Assembly: GCA_019261985.1 (NCBI GenBank) | Contig: JAFAQY010000023.1 | Coordinates: 1 to 64,000 of the forward strand | Length of the DNA stretch: 64,000 nucleotides | Reading direction: 5' to 3' | Origin: Bryobacterales bacterium | GTDB lineage: Bacteria; Acidobacteriota; Terriglobia; Bryobacterales; Bryobacteraceae | In this document: positions 1-8,948 of the stretch, piece after piece | Layout of the letters: every line of letters begins with the position of its first letter | Position numbering within the stretch: position 1 is the stretch's first letter | The notes under the pieces: generated by a model | Told to the model about the DNA's origin: nothing | Databases searched by the model: none | The model's input: only the letters and a program-made list of their open reading frames with translations | Made by a program: the position numbers and the translations under genes

Positions 1-315
1 CAGGTGATCGCGAAGCCTGGTTCGATCACGCCGCACAAGAAGTTCAAGGGCGCGGTGTACGTATTGTCGAAAGACGAAGGCGGGCGGCACACGCCGTTTT
101 TCAAGGGTTATCGGCCGCAGTTCTACTTCCGCACGACGGATGTGACGGGCGTCGCCACTCTTCCGGAAGGCATGGAGATGGTGATGCCGGGCGACAACGT
201 GACGCTGAACGTGGAGCTGATAACGCCGGTCGCGATGGACAAAGGCTTACGGTTCGCCATCCGCGAGGGTGGACGCACGGTCGGCGCGGGAACCGTAGAC
301 GAGATTTTGGAATAG
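1..315 (+). CDS. tuf: Elongation factor Tu, C-terminal part (5' end outside window)
   Basis: The frame is open from base 1 and encodes the last 104 residues of EF-Tu, the GTPase that carries aminoacyl-tRNA to the ribosome. Diagnostic segments are KPGSITPH near the start, GGRHTPFF, and [15 protein letters not shown], all from domains II/III, followed by the final [14 protein letters not shown] segment. The nucleotide-binding domain lies upstream of the window. It is followed 10 bases later by rpsJ, the usual str-to-S10 junction. Identity is very secure; only the copy number of tuf in the genome is unknown. Confidence 0.97.
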   Translation, partial: QVIAKPGSITPHKKFKGAVYVLSKDEGGRHTPFFKGYRPQFYFRTTDVTGVATLPEGMEMVMPGDNVTLNVELITPVAMDKGLRFAIREGGRTVGAGTVDEILE

Positions 316-325
316 GCAAGCGGAA

Positions 326-661
326 ATGGCTACCAGCGCAATGAGAGAGCGGATTCGGATCAGGCTGAAAGCTTACGATCACCGGGTCCTGGACCAATCG
401 ACGACCGAGATCGTCGACACGGCGAAGCGCACCGGGGCGATGGTGGCGGGGCCGATCCCGCTGCCCACCGTTCGCAATTTGTATACGGTGCTGCGCTCGC
501 CGCACGTGGATAAGAAGAGCCGGGAGCAGTTCGAGATCCGCACGCACAAGCGGCTGCTGGATATTCTCGAGCCCACCCAGGATACGGTAGACGCGCTCAT
601 GAAGCTGGATTTGCCGGCGGGCGTGGATGTAGAAATCAAGGCATTTGGAAAGAGTAAGTAG
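326..661 (+). CDS. rpsJ: 30S ribosomal protein S10
   Basis: A 111-residue S10 with the family signature [16 protein letters not shown] near the N-terminus and THKRLLDI in the middle. S10 sits in the 30S head and, as NusE, also takes part in transcription antitermination. The start at 326 gives a few more residues than the usual protein; an internal ATG at 341 is the alternative. No strong Shine-Dalgarno is seen. The TAG stop codon (659-661) is at the same time the first three bases of a family A palindrome. Confidence 0.97.
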   Translation: MATSAMRERIRIRLKAYDHRVLDQSTTEIVDTAKRTGAMVAGPIPLPTVRNLYTVLRSPHVDKKSREQFEIRTHKRLLDILEPTQDTVDALMKLDLPAGVDVEIKAFGKSK

Positions 662-682
662 GACAAGCTTTAGCTTGTCCTG
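659..682. repeat. Family A palindrome, copy 1
   Basis: A near-perfect 24-bp inverted repeat made of TAGGACAAGCTT and its complement, with one central mismatch. It starts in the rpsJ stop codon. It lies 17 bases before a second copy in the rpsJ-rplC gap. RNA from it would fold into a stem of about nine pairs. There is no T-tract, so it does not look like a classical intrinsic terminator. Confidence 0.85.
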
Positions 683-699
683 TTGGGTTTTGGTTCGGA

Positions 700-723
700 A
701 AGGACAAGCTGAAGCTTGTCCTA
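700..723. repeat. Family A palindrome, copy 2
   Basis: A second 24-bp copy (AGGACAAGCTGAAGCTTGTCC core) that ends three bases before the Shine-Dalgarno GGAG (727-730) of rplC. Together with copy 1 it fills most of the rpsJ-rplC gap. Confidence 0.85.
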
Positions 724-736
724 CATGGAGTTTCTG

Positions 737-1375
737 ATGAGTCCAGGAATTTTAGGCAAGAAAATTGGCATGACGCAGGTGTTCCGGCCGGACGGTCAAG
801 TAGTTCCCGTGACGGTTTTGAAAGCCGGACCCTGCGTCGTGGTGCAGCGCAAGACACCCGCCACCGACGGCTACGATGCCATCCAGTTGGGTTTGATGGA
901 GTTCGTCAAGAAAACCAGCATCAATAAGCCGCAGACCGGGCATTTGAAGAAATCGGGCGCGGAGGGCGTGCGGTTTCAGCGCGAATTCCGGCTGGATGAC
1001 AACAGCGGCAACGGCGACTACAAACCCGGCGACCGCGTTCTGGTGGATGAGTTCAAGCCTAAGGAAAAAGTGGATGTCATCGGCATCAGTAAGGGCCGCG
1101 GCTTTGCGGGGTTGGTGAAGCGCCATCATTTCCGCGGCGGCGACGCTACGCACGGATCGATGTTTCACCGCGCTCCCGGATCGATCGGCGCATCGAGCTT
1201 TCCCTCGCGCGTTTTTCCCGGCATGCGCATGTCCGGCCACATGGGTACGGCGCGGGTGACCGTGCGCAACCTTGAAGTGGTCGAAGTCGACGCCGAGGAC
1301 AATGTGCTGCTGGTCAAGGGCGCGGTGCCCGGACCGAACGGGGGCTATGTGATTGTGCGGAGGTCGAAGCGGTAA
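737..1375 (+). CDS. rplC: 50S ribosomal protein L3
   Basis: L3 nucleates 50S assembly. The protein begins [16 protein letters not shown], the classic L3 N-terminus, and carries the conserved [17 protein letters not shown] loop that reaches toward the peptidyl-transferase centre. The frame is open further upstream (from a TTG at 716), but that extension would be encoded by repeat sequence. The ATG at 737 is chosen because GGAG lies six bases before it and because it gives the normal 212-residue length. It is followed two bases later by rplD. Confidence 0.96.
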   Translation: MSPGILGKKIGMTQVFRPDGQVVPVTVLKAGPCVVVQRKTPATDGYDAIQLGLMEFVKKTSINKPQTGHLKKSGAEGVRFQREFRLDDNSGNGDYKPGDRVLVDEFKPKEKVDVIGISKGRGFAGLVKRHHFRGGDATHGSMFHRAPGSIGASSFPSRVFPGMRMSGHMGTARVTVRNLEVVEVDAEDNVLLVKGAVPGPNGGYVIVRRSKR

Positions 1376-1377
1376 TC

Positions 1378-2001
1378 ATGCCTTCCGTAGACATCATCGA
1401 CTTCAATAACAATAAAGTCGGAACGCTGGATCTTTCCGACGCAGTCTTTTCAGCGCCCGTAAACGAGGCGCTGTTGTATGAGGCCGTGCGCCATCATCTG
1501 GCTTCGGTGCGGCGCGGCACCGCCAAGACCAAAACCCGTCACGAAGTCTCGGGCTCGGGCAAGAAGCTGTGGCGGCAAAAAGGCACCGGCCGCGCGCGTA
1601 TGGGATCCATCCGCAGTCCACTGTGGCGGCACGGCGGCACCGTTCATGGGCCGCAGCCTCGGGATTACAGCTACCACCTGCCCCGCAAAATGCAATTGGG
1701 GGCGTTGCGCAGCGCATTATCCGCGAAGCTTCGCGATGGCGAGCTGCGCGTCATAAACGAGTTCGCGATTTCCGAGCCGAAGACTAAGTTAGTGCGCAAG
1801 GCGCTGGACACGGTCCAGGTGGCCAAGACCGTTCTGCTGGTGGACAACGCCGACAACCGGAATTTACAGCTCTCGAGCCGGAATCTTGAAGGAGTGAAGC
1901 TGGTCTCCAGCCGAGAGGTCAACGTTTATGACCTGCTGGGCCACCAGCAAGTGCTGCTGAGCGAAGCCGCGGCGCGGAAACTTTCGGAGGCACTGGCGTG
2001 A
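1378..2001 (+). CDS. rplD: 50S ribosomal protein L4
   Basis: A 207-residue L4/L1e-family protein with the characteristic KLWRQKGTGRARMGSIRSP loop that lines the peptide exit tunnel. In enterobacteria L4 also autoregulates the S10 operon; nothing in this leader shows that here. The stop codon overlaps the GTG start of rplW by four bases (GTGA), so L4 and L23 are probably translationally coupled. Confidence 0.96.
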   Translation: MPSVDIIDFNNNKVGTLDLSDAVFSAPVNEALLYEAVRHHLASVRRGTAKTKTRHEVSGSGKKLWRQKGTGRARMGSIRSPLWRHGGTVHGPQPRDYSYHLPRKMQLGALRSALSAKLRDGELRVINEFAISEPKTKLVRKALDTVQVAKTVLLVDNADNRNLQLSSRNLEGVKLVSSREVNVYDLLGHQQVLLSEAAARKLSEALA

Positions 2002-2285
2002 ACATCTACGAAGTTGTCAAAAAACCGATTGTCACCGAAAAGGGTGTGGCGAAGAAGGAATCCGAGCGGACACTGTGCTTTGAAGTGGCGGCCGAAGCGA
2101 ATAAAACCGAGATCCGCAAGGCGGTGCAGACCTTGTTCAAAGTGAGAGTGGCCGAAGTCCGCACTTCGACCACCGCCGGCAAGCTGCGGCGGCGCGGAAA
2201 ATTTTCAGGCTACCGCGCGGATTGGAAAAAGGCGTACGTGAAGCTCGAGCCGGGCCAGAAGGTGCCGGAGTACGCGGAGATATGA
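1998..2285 (+). CDS. rplW: 50S ribosomal protein L23
   Basis: A 95-residue L23 with IVTEKGV near the N-terminus and a typical basic end (GYRADWKKAYVKL). L23 lies at the tunnel exit and docks trigger factor and SRP. The GTG start overlaps the rplD stop by four bases. It is followed by two family A palindromes before rplB. Confidence 0.95.
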   Translation: MNIYEVVKKPIVTEKGVAKKESERTLCFEVAAEANKTEIRKAVQTLFKVRVAEVRTSTTAGKLRRRGKFSGYRADWKKAYVKLEPGQKVPEYAEI

Positions 2286-2291
2286 GAACCG

Positions 2292-2315
2292 TAAGACAAG
2301 CTTTAGCTTGTCTCA
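2292..2315. repeat. Family A palindrome, copy 3
   Basis: A 24-bp palindrome (TAAGACAAGCTT half-site, AGCTTGTC return arm) six bases after the rplW stop codon. It is a slightly diverged copy: GACAAGC is kept but the outer pair is AAG/CTC. Confidence 0.8.
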
Positions 2316-2316
2316 A

Positions 2317-2338
2317 TGGACAAGCTGAAGCTTGTCCA
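2317..2338. repeat. Family A palindrome, copy 4
   Basis: A 22-bp palindrome with TGGACAAGCT/AGCTTGTCCA arms, one base after copy 3. Its right arm ends three bases before the rplB Shine-Dalgarno GGAG (2342-2345). Confidence 0.8.
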
Positions 2339-2352
2339 ACTGGAGATATAAG

Positions 2353-3180
2353 ATGCCAGTAAAGAGTTATCGCCCCTTCACCTCTACCCGGCGCTTTCAG
2401 ACCGTGGTATCGCGGGAAGACATCACCAAGGACACGCCCGAGAAGAGCTTGGTGGTGGGCAAGAAACGCTCGGGGGGCCGGTCGTCTACGGGACGGATCT
2501 CCTCGCGGTTCCGCGGCGGCGGGCACAAGAAAGCCTATCGCGCCATCGATTTTAAACGCGACAAGCACGTTCCGGCGGTGGTCGCCGCCATCGAATACGA
2601 TCCCAACCGCAGCGCCCGCATCGCACTGCTGCACTATGTGGACGGCGAGAAGCGCTACATTCTGGCCCCGGTAGGGCTCGAAGTCGGCCGGAAGGTTATG
2701 TCCGGGCCGGCAGCCGATATACTTACTGGCAATTCCCTGCCGCTTAAAAATATTCCGGCCGGCACGGTGGTCCACAACATCGAGCTGAAGCCCGGCAAGG
2801 GCGGCCAGATGGCCCGCTCGGCGGGGGCGCAGGCGCAGTTGGTTTCGAAAGAAGGCGACTTCGCGATGCTGAAGCTGCCCTCGGGCGAGGTCCGGCGAAT
2901 ACTTGTCGAGTGCTCGGCGACAGTCGGGCAGGTCGGCAACGTCGAGCACGAGAACGTCAGCCTCGGCAAGGCGGGACGGAAGCGCTGGATGGGCAAGCGC
3001 CCGCATAACCGCGGCGTGTCGATGAATCCGGTCGATCACCCCCATGGCGGCGGCGAAGGGAAGACTTCGGGCGGACGCCATCCGGTGACGCCGTGGGGCC
3101 AGCCGACGCGCGGATTTAAGACCCGCAATAACAAGCGGACCGACAAGTGGATTGTGACCAGGAAAGCCAAGAAGCGATAA
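2353..3180 (+). CDS. rplB: 50S ribosomal protein L2
   Basis: A 275-residue L2, needed for subunit association and peptidyl transfer. It begins [15 protein letters not shown] and carries the conserved catalytic-loop region [21 protein letters not shown] near the C-terminus, including the histidine important for activity. The start at 2353 has GGAG (2342-2345) seven bases upstream; a longer frame from 2332 would begin inside the repeat and is rejected. Confidence 0.97.
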   Translation: MPVKSYRPFTSTRRFQTVVSREDITKDTPEKSLVVGKKRSGGRSSTGRISSRFRGGGHKKAYRAIDFKRDKHVPAVVAAIEYDPNRSARIALLHYVDGEKRYILAPVGLEVGRKVMSGPAADILTGNSLPLKNIPAGTVVHNIELKPGKGGQMARSAGAQAQLVSKEGDFAMLKLPSGEVRRILVECSATVGQVGNVEHENVSLGKAGRKRWMGKRPHNRGVSMNPVDHPHGGGEGKTSGGRHPVTPWGQPTRGFKTRNNKRTDKWIVTRKAKKR

Positions 3181-3195
3181 AGGGATGTCACGGTA

Positions 3196-3486
3196 ATGTC
3201 ACGCTCACTCTATAAAGGACCGTTCGTGGACGACCACCTGATGAAGAAGGTCGCCGGCATGAACGAAAAGAACGAGAAGAAAGTGGTGCGCACCTGGTCG
3301 CGGCGCTCGACCATCGTGCCCGAGTTCATCGGCCATACGCTGGCCGTGCACAACGGCAAGAAGTTCATTCCGGTGTACGTTACCGAAAACATGGTGGGGC
3401 ACAAGTTGGGCGAGTTCTCGCCCACGCGGCAATTCAAAGGGCACGCGGCCAAGGCGGCTGCCGAGAAGACGGCGAAACCGGCATAA
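3196..3486 (+). CDS. rpsS: 30S ribosomal protein S19
   Basis: A 96-residue S19 starting [15 protein letters not shown], with [16 protein letters not shown] and the [15 protein letters not shown] motif. It is located in the 30S head and contacts S13 and the A-site finger. It sits 15 bases after rplB and 11 bases before rplV, as in other S10 operons. The C-terminus has a short [10 protein letters not shown] tail. Confidence 0.97.
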   Translation: MSRSLYKGPFVDDHLMKKVAGMNEKNEKKVVRTWSRRSTIVPEFIGHTLAVHNGKKFIPVYVTENMVGHKLGEFSPTRQFKGHAAKAAAEKTAKPA

Positions 3487-3497
3487 GGATCTTGAAC

Positions 3498-3854
3498 ATG
3501 CAAGTCAAGGCAGAAGCACGATACGTGAGAACGTCGCCGCAGAAAGCGCGGCTGGTGGTGGATTTGATTCGCGGGCAGAAGGCCGGTGAGGCGATCCACA
3601 TCCTGCGGGCCGCGAACAAGCGGGTTGCGCCCTCGGTCGAGAAAGTACTGAGGTCGGCAATTGCCAACGCTGAAAACCGCTTTAACGATGTGGATGTGGA
3701 CAAGCTGTTCGTCACCGCGGCCTACGTGAATGAAGGGCCGCGGATGAAGCGCATTCGCCCGGCGCCGATGGGCCGGGCATACCGGTATCAGCGGCGGATG
3801 GCGCACATTGTGGTAAAGGTCGGGGACAAGGCGGCGGAGGCCACCAAGGAATGA
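3498..3854 (+). CDS. rplV: 50S ribosomal protein L22
   Basis: A 118-residue L22 with RYVRTSPQKARLVVDLIRG at the N-terminus and the beta-hairpin region ending GRAYRYQRRMAHI that lines the exit tunnel. The ATG at 3498 is preferred over the in-frame TTG at 3492 because AAGGAT (3485-3490) is at proper distance and the N-terminus then matches the family. It is followed by a 44-base gap to rpsC. Confidence 0.96.
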   Translation: MQVKAEARYVRTSPQKARLVVDLIRGQKAGEAIHILRAANKRVAPSVEKVLRSAIANAENRFNDVDVDKLFVTAAYVNEGPRMKRIRPAPMGRAYRYQRRMAHIVVKVGDKAAEATKE

Positions 3855-3898
3855 GTGCACAGCCTGTTCGTGGCGTTGTGCGCGCCTAAGGAGAGTTC

Positions 3899-4801
3899 AT
3901 GGGTCAGAAAGTTCATCCGTACGGATTCCGGCTGGGGGTCACCAAGACGTGGCGGTCGCGGTGGTTCGCCAAGCAGGATTACGCCAAGCTCCTGCGCGAA
4001 GATTTAGAGCTCAAGAAGAGCCTGCGCGACCGGCTGAAGGCGGCCGGCGTAAGCGCGGTCGAGGTCGACCGCCCCGGCAATAAGCTGCGGATCACCATTC
4101 ATACCTCCCGCCCCGGCATCATCATAGGCCGCAAGGGCGCGGAGATCGAAAAGCTGAAGCAGGATCTGGCGAAGCGCACCAAGCGCGAGGTCTTTATCGA
4201 TATTCAGGAAGTTCACAAGCCGGAGCTGGACGCGCAGCTGGTTAGCGAATCTATCGCGCTGCAGCTTGAGAAACGCGTGGCGTTCCGGCGCGCGATGCGC
4301 AAAGCCGTCGATTCGGCCCTGCGCTTCGGCTGCAAGGGAATTAAAGTTCGCGTTTCGGGCCGCTTGAACGGCGCCGAAATCGCGCGCACCGAATGGTATC
4401 TGCAAGGGCAGCTTCCGCTGCACACTTTGCGAGCGGATATCGATTACGGCACCAGCGAAGCATATACGACCTACGGAGTGATCGGGATCAAGTGCTGGGT
4501 TTACAAAGGCGAGATTCTGCCCGGAGGACAGCGCCGCGGCTTGCGGAATGAACCCGAGCCAAGGCGGCCGCGTGAGCGGCGCGACCGGGACCGGGATCGC
4601 GACCGGGATCGCGATCGTGGGCCGCGTCCGCAATCCGAGCCGGGCGTGATGCAGCCTCCGCCGCCGGCAGGAGGTGAAGCCCCGCTGCGCGCGCCGATTC
4701 TGCCGCCGATGGCGTCGCCTCAGCCGGCGTGGAAGGCCGAGGGCGAAGCGCCTGTGCCGCCTCAGGAAGGCGCGAATAAAGACGGCACGAATAAGGAATA
4801 G
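3899..4801 (+). CDS. rpsC: 30S ribosomal protein S3 with long charged/proline-rich C-terminal extension
   Basis: The first 215 or so residues are normal S3: [13 protein letters not shown] start, the KH-domain [10 protein letters not shown] segment (the GXXG loop, RNA binding) and the C-terminal domain ending near KGEILPGG. The family is usually 210-240 residues; this protein has 300. The extra 85 residues begin with alternating Arg-Asp dipeptides (about residues 226-241), encoded by a simple GACCGGGATCGC-type repeat at 4581-4622, and continue as a Pro/Glu/Ala-rich tail. The extension is probably disordered. S3 lies at the mRNA entry channel, so the tail would sit on the solvent face. Confidence 0.95.
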   Translation: MGQKVHPYGFRLGVTKTWRSRWFAKQDYAKLLREDLELKKSLRDRLKAAGVSAVEVDRPGNKLRITIHTSRPGIIIGRKGAEIEKLKQDLAKRTKREVFIDIQEVHKPELDAQLVSESIALQLEKRVAFRRAMRKAVDSALRFGCKGIKVRVSGRLNGAEIARTEWYLQGQLPLHTLRADIDYGTSEAYTTYGVIGIKCWVYKGEILPGGQRRGLRNEPEPRRPRERRDRDRDRDRDRDRGPRPQSEPGVMQPPPPAGGEAPLRAPILPPMASPQPAWKAEGEAPVPPQEGANKDGTNKE

Positions 4802-4813
4802 GAGCTTAACGCC

Positions 4814-5230
4814 ATGTTGATGCCGAAGAAGGTCAAATATCGCAAACAGCAGCGCGGGCGCATGGCTGGAAAGGCGTGGCGCGGCTCGTCGCTGGCCTTC
4901 GGCGATTACGGATTGAAGGCGCTTGAATGCGGCTGGATCACCGACCGCCAGATTGAGGCGGCGCGCGTCGCCATGACGCGCTCCATCAAGCGCGGCGGCA
5001 AGGTTTGGATCCGATTGTTCCCCGACAAGCCGATCACGAAGAAACCCGCCGAAACCCGCATGGGTAAAGGCAAGGGCGCCCCCGAGCAGTGGGTCGCGGT
5101 GATCCGCCCCGGCAAGATTTTATTTGAGATGGAAGGCGTAGGCCGTGACGTCGCCGAACAGGCGATGAAGCTGGCCGCGGCGAAGCTGCCGCTGCCTACC
5201 AAGTTGATCGTGCGTAATCACGCGGAGTAA
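4814..5230 (+). CDS. rplP: 50S ribosomal protein L16
   Basis: A 138-residue L16, starting [17 protein letters not shown] as in Gram-positive homologues, with the conserved [14 protein letters not shown] segment close to the A-site tRNA. GGAG lies nine bases before the ATG. Followed six bases later by rpmC. L16 is a late assembly protein that organises the A-site. Confidence 0.97.
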   Translation: MLMPKKVKYRKQQRGRMAGKAWRGSSLAFGDYGLKALECGWITDRQIEAARVAMTRSIKRGGKVWIRLFPDKPITKKPAETRMGKGKGAPEQWVAVIRPGKILFEMEGVGRDVAEQAMKLAAAKLPLPTKLIVRNHAE

Positions 5231-5236
5231 CTAGCC

Positions 5237-5440
5237 ATGAAACAGAGTGCAGACAGGGCACGAGGGCTCGACGCGAACGAGCTGAATAAAGAACTGCGCG
5301 AAGGCACGGAACAGATTTTCCGGTTAAAGTTCCAGATGCAAATGGGACAGACCGAGGGGTTAAAAAAATTGAAGTCGCTTAGGAAAGAGCGGGCGCGCAT
5401 GCTGACGGTGCTGCGCGAGCGGGAGCTGGAGAAGAAATGA
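5237..5440 (+). CDS. rpmC: 50S ribosomal protein L29
   Basis: A 67-residue, two-helix L29 with the family core [19 protein letters not shown] and a [13 protein letters not shown] end. It sits beside the tunnel exit next to L23. It overlaps rpsQ by four bases (ATGA), so the two are likely translated in a coupled way. Confidence 0.93.
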   Translation: MKQSADRARGLDANELNKELREGTEQIFRLKFQMQMGQTEGLKKLKSLRKERARMLTVLRERELEKK

Positions 5441-5781
5441 GCGAAGCCCAAAGTACCGGAAAGACGCCGGGCAATAAGAACGAAAAGATCGGCTCCGTTG
5501 TATCGGCGAAGATGGCCAAGACCATCGTGGTCGAAGTGACCCGCCGCGTCCCGCATCCGCTTTATAAACGAATCGTAAGCAAGCGCAAGAAGTTTTACGC
5601 GCATGATGAGCAGGGCGAAGCGAAGGTCGGCGATGTGGTGCGGATTGTCGAGTGCCGGCCGCTGAGCAAGCTGAAGCGCTGGCAGTTGAAGGAAATCGTG
5701 CGGAAAGCGGTGCAGGTAACATCCGATTTGAGCGCGATCGGCATCGAGGCCGCGCCGTCGCGAAGAGCGAAGAGTAAATGA
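5437..5781 (+). CDS. rpsQ: 30S ribosomal protein S17
   Basis: A 114-residue S17 with the OB-fold core [18 protein letters not shown], the KKFYAHDE segment and [14 protein letters not shown]. It binds 16S helix 11 early in assembly. The protein is longer than the usual 80-90 residues, with extra residues at both ends. The ATG overlaps the rpmC stop. A family B compound palindrome follows the stop codon before rplN. Confidence 0.95.
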   Translation: MSEAQSTGKTPGNKNEKIGSVVSAKMAKTIVVEVTRRVPHPLYKRIVSKRKKFYAHDEQGEAKVGDVVRIVECRPLSKLKRWQLKEIVRKAVQVTSDLSAIGIEAAPSRRAKSK

Positions 5782-5785
5782 TCCT

Positions 5786-5848
5786 GGTGGAGCAGGGGTC
5801 AGCTGACCGGGGCTGAAGCCCTGGTTGCAGGCTAAAGCCCGCTCCACC
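5786..5848. repeat. Family B compound palindrome, copy 1 (short form)
   Basis: A 63-bp element between rpsQ and rplN. It opens with GGTGGAGCAGG, contains an inner hairpin GGGGCTGAAGCCCTGG, and closes with GCAGGCTAAAGCCCGCTCCACC. The outer arms pair with each other. It lacks part of the left inner hairpin seen in the 88-91-bp copies. The rplN Shine-Dalgarno (AGGAG) lies just beyond it. Confidence 0.85.
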
Positions 5849-5865
5849 GGCACAGGAGAACGGAC

Positions 5866-6234
5866 ATGATTGGGATGCGGACAATTCTGGAGGTCGCCGA
5901 TAACAGCGGCGCGCGCAAGCTGGCGTGTATTCTGCCGCGCGGCGGCGATCTAGGTCTCCGCGCCGGGTTGGGTGACGTGATTACGGCAAGCGTCAAAGAA
6001 GCCGCGCCGGATTCGGCCATCAAGAAAGGAAAGGTCGTCCGGTGCGTGATCGTGCGCATGCGGAAGGAGACGCGGCGGCGCGATGGAACCTACATCCGCT
6101 TCGATTCGAACGCGGCGGTGCTGATCAATGAATTAGGCGAGCCGGTCGGCACGCGCGTATTCGGCCCGGTGGCCCGCGAATTGCGCGACAAGCGCTTCAT
6201 GAAGATTGTTTCGCTCGCGCCGGAGGTAATATAA
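5866..6234 (+). CDS. rplN: 50S ribosomal protein L14
   Basis: A 122-residue L14 with [15 protein letters not shown] at the N-terminus, [14 protein letters not shown] and the ending [24 protein letters not shown]. Length is exactly that of the family. L14 forms an intersubunit bridge and binds the RsfS silencing factor. It starts the segment after the family B element and is followed four bases later by rplX. Confidence 0.97.
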   Translation: MIGMRTILEVADNSGARKLACILPRGGDLGLRAGLGDVITASVKEAAPDSAIKKGKVVRCVIVRMRKETRRRDGTYIRFDSNAAVLINELGEPVGTRVFGPVARELRDKRFMKIVSLAPEVI

Positions 6235-6238
6235 CCCG

Positions 6239-6631
6239 ATGCCACAAACGATGAAGAAGATTCCGCAGCGGCATCAACACAAGCCGAAGAATCTGATAAA
6301 GGTGAAGATCAAGAAGGACGACAACGTTAAGGTTATTGCCGGCCGAGATAAAGGCAAAACGGGGCGGGTCCTGCATGTCGACCGGGAGCGGGGCACCGTT
6401 CTGATCGAAGGCGTGAGCATGGTGAAGCGCCACACCCGGCCGAATCCGTCGCGCCAGATCAAGGGCGGCATCGCCGAGCGCGAGAGCCCCATCAGCATCT
6501 CGAACGTGATGATCGTCACCTCCGGCGGCATCGCGACCAGGATCGGGTACCGCGTCGAGTCCACCGGAACCACAACCCGCCGCGTGCGCGTCGCGCGCAA
6601 GGGCGGCGAGATTTTGGACAAGAAGGGATAA
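6239..6631 (+). CDS. rplX: 50S ribosomal protein L24
   Basis: L24 with the KOW motif [18 protein letters not shown] and the MVKRHTRPN segment; an assembly initiator near the tunnel exit. At 130 residues it is 20-25 longer than usual because of a basic N-terminal leader ([13 protein letters not shown]). The start at 6239 is four bases after rplN; an ATG at 6251 is possible. The stop codon runs directly into a 14-unit heptanucleotide array. Confidence 0.95.
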   Translation: MPQTMKKIPQRHQHKPKNLIKVKIKKDDNVKVIAGRDKGKTGRVLHVDRERGTVLIEGVSMVKRHTRPNPSRQIKGGIAERESPISISNVMIVTSGGIATRIGYRVESTGTTTRRVRVARKGGEILDKKG

Positions 6632-6634
6632 AAG

Positions 6635-6732
6635 TTGTCAGTCATCAGTCATCAGTTGTCAGTGATCAGTACTGACGACTGAGAACTGACAACTAAAAAC
6701 TGAGAACTGAAAACTGAGAACTGAAAACTAAA
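6635..6732. repeat. Heptanucleotide array, 14 units, in the rplX-rplE gap
   Basis: The whole 98 bp divides into 7-base units. Units 1-5 read TTGTCAG, TCATCAG, TCATCAG, TTGTCAG, TGATCAG. Units 6-14 are in the complementary sense: TACTGAC, GACTGAG, AACTGAC, AACTAAA, AACTGAG, AACTGAA, AACTGAG, AACTGAA, AACTAAA. The two halves can therefore pair, for example AGTTGTCAGT (6654-6663) with ACTGACAACT (6685-6694). The array ends one base before the rplE ATG, leaving no recognisable Shine-Dalgarno. Confidence 0.9.
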
Positions 6733-6733
6733 A

Positions 6734-7276
6734 ATGGCTGCGAGATTAAAAGAACATTACACGAAAAAGGTCATTCCGGCCTTGACCAAGGAGTTCAATT
6801 ATAAGAACGTCATGGCCGTGCCGAAGATCGAAAAGATCTCGCTGAACATCGGCTTGGGCGAAGCCACGCAGAACCCGAAGCTGATGGATGGCGCGGTGAA
6901 CGAACTGGCGCAGGTGGCCGGACAAAAGCCGGTGGTCACGAAGGCGCGCAAATCTATCGCGGCGTTCAAGCTGCGCGAGAACATGGCGATCGGCTGCACG
7001 GTGACGCTGCGAGGCGAACGGATGTACGAGTTTTTCGACCGGCTGGTGAATGTCGCCCTGCCTCGCGTGCGCGATTTCCGCGGGGTTTCCAGCAAGAGCT
7101 TCGACGGGCGCGGCAACTACACGCTGGGCGTGAAGGACCAGTTGATTTTCCCGGAGATCGACTACAACAAAGTCGAGAAGCTGAAGGGAATGAATATTTG
7201 TATTACAACCACCGCCAGGACCGATGCCGAGGGTCTGGCGCTTTTGAAGCACCTCGGCATGCCCTTCCGGGCATAG
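6734..7276 (+). CDS. rplE: 50S ribosomal protein L5
   Basis: A 180-residue L5, which binds 5S rRNA and contacts S13 across the subunit interface. The family segments [46 protein letters not shown] and [11 protein letters not shown] are all present. The ATG at 6734 is fixed by homology ([17 protein letters not shown]). The preceding bases are A-rich repeat units, and no GGAG-like site is visible, which is odd for a highly translated gene. Confidence 0.97.
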   Translation: MAARLKEHYTKKVIPALTKEFNYKNVMAVPKIEKISLNIGLGEATQNPKLMDGAVNELAQVAGQKPVVTKARKSIAAFKLRENMAIGCTVTLRGERMYEFFDRLVNVALPRVRDFRGVSSKSFDGRGNYTLGVKDQLIFPEIDYNKVEKLKGMNICITTTARTDAEGLALLKHLGMPFRA

Positions 7277-7289
7277 GATTAAGGAAAAC

Positions 7290-7499
7290 ATGGCAACTAC
7301 CGCCAAGATCGCTAGAGACGAAAGGCTTGCCCAAGCCAGGGCCGCGAAAAAACCCAAGCTGCGCTGCCGGCATCGCAATCGCTGCTTCAAGTGCGGGCGT
7401 CCGCGCGGGTTTCTGCGGAAGTTCCGGTTGTGCCGGATTTGCTTCCGCGCGCTGGCGCTGGCCGGGGAGATACCGGGAGTGATCAAGGCCAGTTGGTAG
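7290..7499 (+). CDS. rpsN: 30S ribosomal protein S14, zinc-binding type
   Basis: A 69-residue S14 of the short C+ type. Zinc ligands are Cys32-x2-Cys35 and Cys48-x2-Cys51 in RCFKCGRP and LCRICF, with the standard ending [12 protein letters not shown]. An additional Cys26 precedes the finger. S14 is in the 30S head. The zinc-free long paralogue used in zinc starvation by some bacteria is not in this window. Confidence 0.96.
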   Translation: MATTAKIARDERLAQARAAKKPKLRCRHRNRCFKCGRPRGFLRKFRLCRICFRALALAGEIPGVIKASW

Positions 7500-7503
7500 G
7501 ACG

Positions 7504-7593
7504 GGTGGAGCAGGCTTCAGCCTGTAACGGCGGCTTTAGCCGACGCTCTGACCTGGGCTGAAGCCCAGGTTGCAAGCTAAAGCTTGCTCCACC
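7504..7593. repeat. Family B compound palindrome, copy 2
   Basis: A 90-bp element between rpsN and rpsH. GGTGGAGCAGGCTTCAGCC forms the left arm with its own hairpin. Inner hairpins CGGCGGCTTTAGCCG and CTGGGCTGAAGCCCAG follow. The right arm ends GCTTGCTCCACC. It leaves enough space for the rpsH Shine-Dalgarno GGAGG. Confidence 0.88.
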
Positions 7594-7618
7594 AAGTAGC
7601 TGGAGGACGAATTCAAGA

Positions 7619-8017
7619 ATGACGACATCCGATCCGATCGCCGACATGCTGACGCGCATCCGCAATGCGATGGCCGCGCGCCATCCCAAAGTGGACGTTC
7701 CGGCATCGCGCCTCAAAACCGACATCGCCAAGATCCTTAAGGACGAAGGCTATATCGCCAATTTCAAGTTGACCGAGGATGGCTCGAAGAAGTCGATCCG
7801 CATTTATCTCAAGTACACGCCAGGCAACGTTCCGGTGATTTCGCGGATCGAGCGCGTTTCGCGGCCCGGCTGCCGCGTTTACGTCGGGGCGAGAGAAGTG
7901 CCGCGCGTGTTGGGCGGCCTGGGGATCAACATTTTGACGACGCCTCGCGGCGTGATGACCGGGAGCTCGGCGCGCAAGGAAGGCGTGGGCGGCGAAGTCC
8001 TCTGCCACGTTTGGTAA
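7619..8017 (+). CDS. rpsH: 30S ribosomal protein S8
   Basis: A 132-residue S8, an early assembly protein of the 30S body. It starts [15 protein letters not shown] and ends in the signature [16 protein letters not shown]...GGEVLCHVW. In enterobacteria S8 is the spc operon repressor. GGAGG lies 13-17 bases upstream of the ATG, a slightly long spacing. Confidence 0.97.
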   Translation: MTTSDPIADMLTRIRNAMAARHPKVDVPASRLKTDIAKILKDEGYIANFKLTEDGSKKSIRIYLKYTPGNVPVISRIERVSRPGCRVYVGAREVPRVLGGLGINILTTPRGVMTGSSARKEGVGGEVLCHVW

Positions 8018-8030
8018 AACGGAGTTCTTT

Positions 8031-8591
8031 ATGTCTAGAGTTGGAAAAAAGCCGATTCCGCTGCCCAAGGGCGTTAAAATATCGATCGGCGACGAGCTGG
8101 TCGTGGAAGGGCCGAAGGGCAAGCAGAGCGTTCCGATACCCCGGGGCATTACATTCCGCCAGCAGGATGGCACGCTCGAGTTGCAGCGCGACGGCGACGA
8201 TAAAGCCGCGCTGCACGGTCTTACACGCGCGCTGGCCTCGAATGCCGTCCAAGGCGTCTCCAGCGGATTCACGCGCGAACTGCAGATTTTCGGGATCGGG
8301 TATCGCTGCGAAGTGAAAGGGCGGATCGCCACGTTTACGCTGGGCTACTCGCACCCGATCGAGTTTTATTTGCCGGACGGAGTGGACCTGAAGGTCGACA
8401 AGCCCGTGCAGAATTTGACACCGCTGATTCTGACCGGTTCCGACAGGCAGGTGTTGGGTCAGGTGGCGGCGAATATCCGCGCCCTGAGGCCGCCGGATCC
8501 ATACAAGCAGAAAGGCATCCGCTACGCGAAGGAACTGCTGCGCAAGAAGGTCGGCAAGAGCGGCGCCACGGGCGGAAAGGGAGGCAAGTAA
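8031..8591 (+). CDS. rplF: 50S ribosomal protein L6
   Basis: A 186-residue L6 with start [15 protein letters not shown], two repeated L6 domains (about residues 10-82 and 90-165), [19 protein letters not shown] and the C-terminal [23 protein letters not shown]. It lies near the sarcin-ricin loop and factor-binding site. A short Gly/Lys-rich tail follows. It begins 14 bases after rpsH. Confidence 0.97.
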   Translation: MSRVGKKPIPLPKGVKISIGDELVVEGPKGKQSVPIPRGITFRQQDGTLELQRDGDDKAALHGLTRALASNAVQGVSSGFTRELQIFGIGYRCEVKGRIATFTLGYSHPIEFYLPDGVDLKVDKPVQNLTPLILTGSDRQVLGQVAANIRALRPPDPYKQKGIRYAKELLRKKVGKSGATGGKGGK

Positions 8592-8594
8592 GTC

Positions 8595-8948
8595 ATGGCC
8601 CGCGAGTCTAAAGATACGATCCGCCAGAGGATTCACTCCCGCATCCGCCGCAGGGTGCAAGGCACGCCGCAGCGGCCGAGGCTGGCTGTGTTCCGCAGCC
8701 TGAACCACATCTACGCGCAGGTGATCGACGATGAAAAGGGTCACACCGTGGTGGCGGCTTCTTCGAACGAGAAAGACGGCGCGAACGGCGGCAACGTCGC
8801 CGGCGCCAAAGCCATCGGCAAATTGCTCGCCCAGCGGGCGCAGGACAAGGGCATCAAAGTCGTGGTGTTCGATCGCGGCGGCTATCTTTATCACGGCCGC
8901 GTCAAGGCTCTGGCCGACGCCGCGCGCGAAGCAGGATTGGAGTTTTAA
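8595..8948 (+). CDS. rplR: 50S ribosomal protein L18
   Basis: A 117-residue L18, a 5S rRNA-binding protein of the central protuberance. Family marks are [29 protein letters not shown] and [28 protein letters not shown] at the end. The TAA stop shares its last base with the ATG of rpsE (TAATG), implying tight coupling. Confidence 0.97.
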   Translation: MARESKDTIRQRIHSRIRRRVQGTPQRPRLAVFRSLNHIYAQVIDDEKGHTVVAASSNEKDGANGGNVAGAKAIGKLLAQRAQDKGIKVVVFDRGGYLYHGRVKALADAAREAGLEF

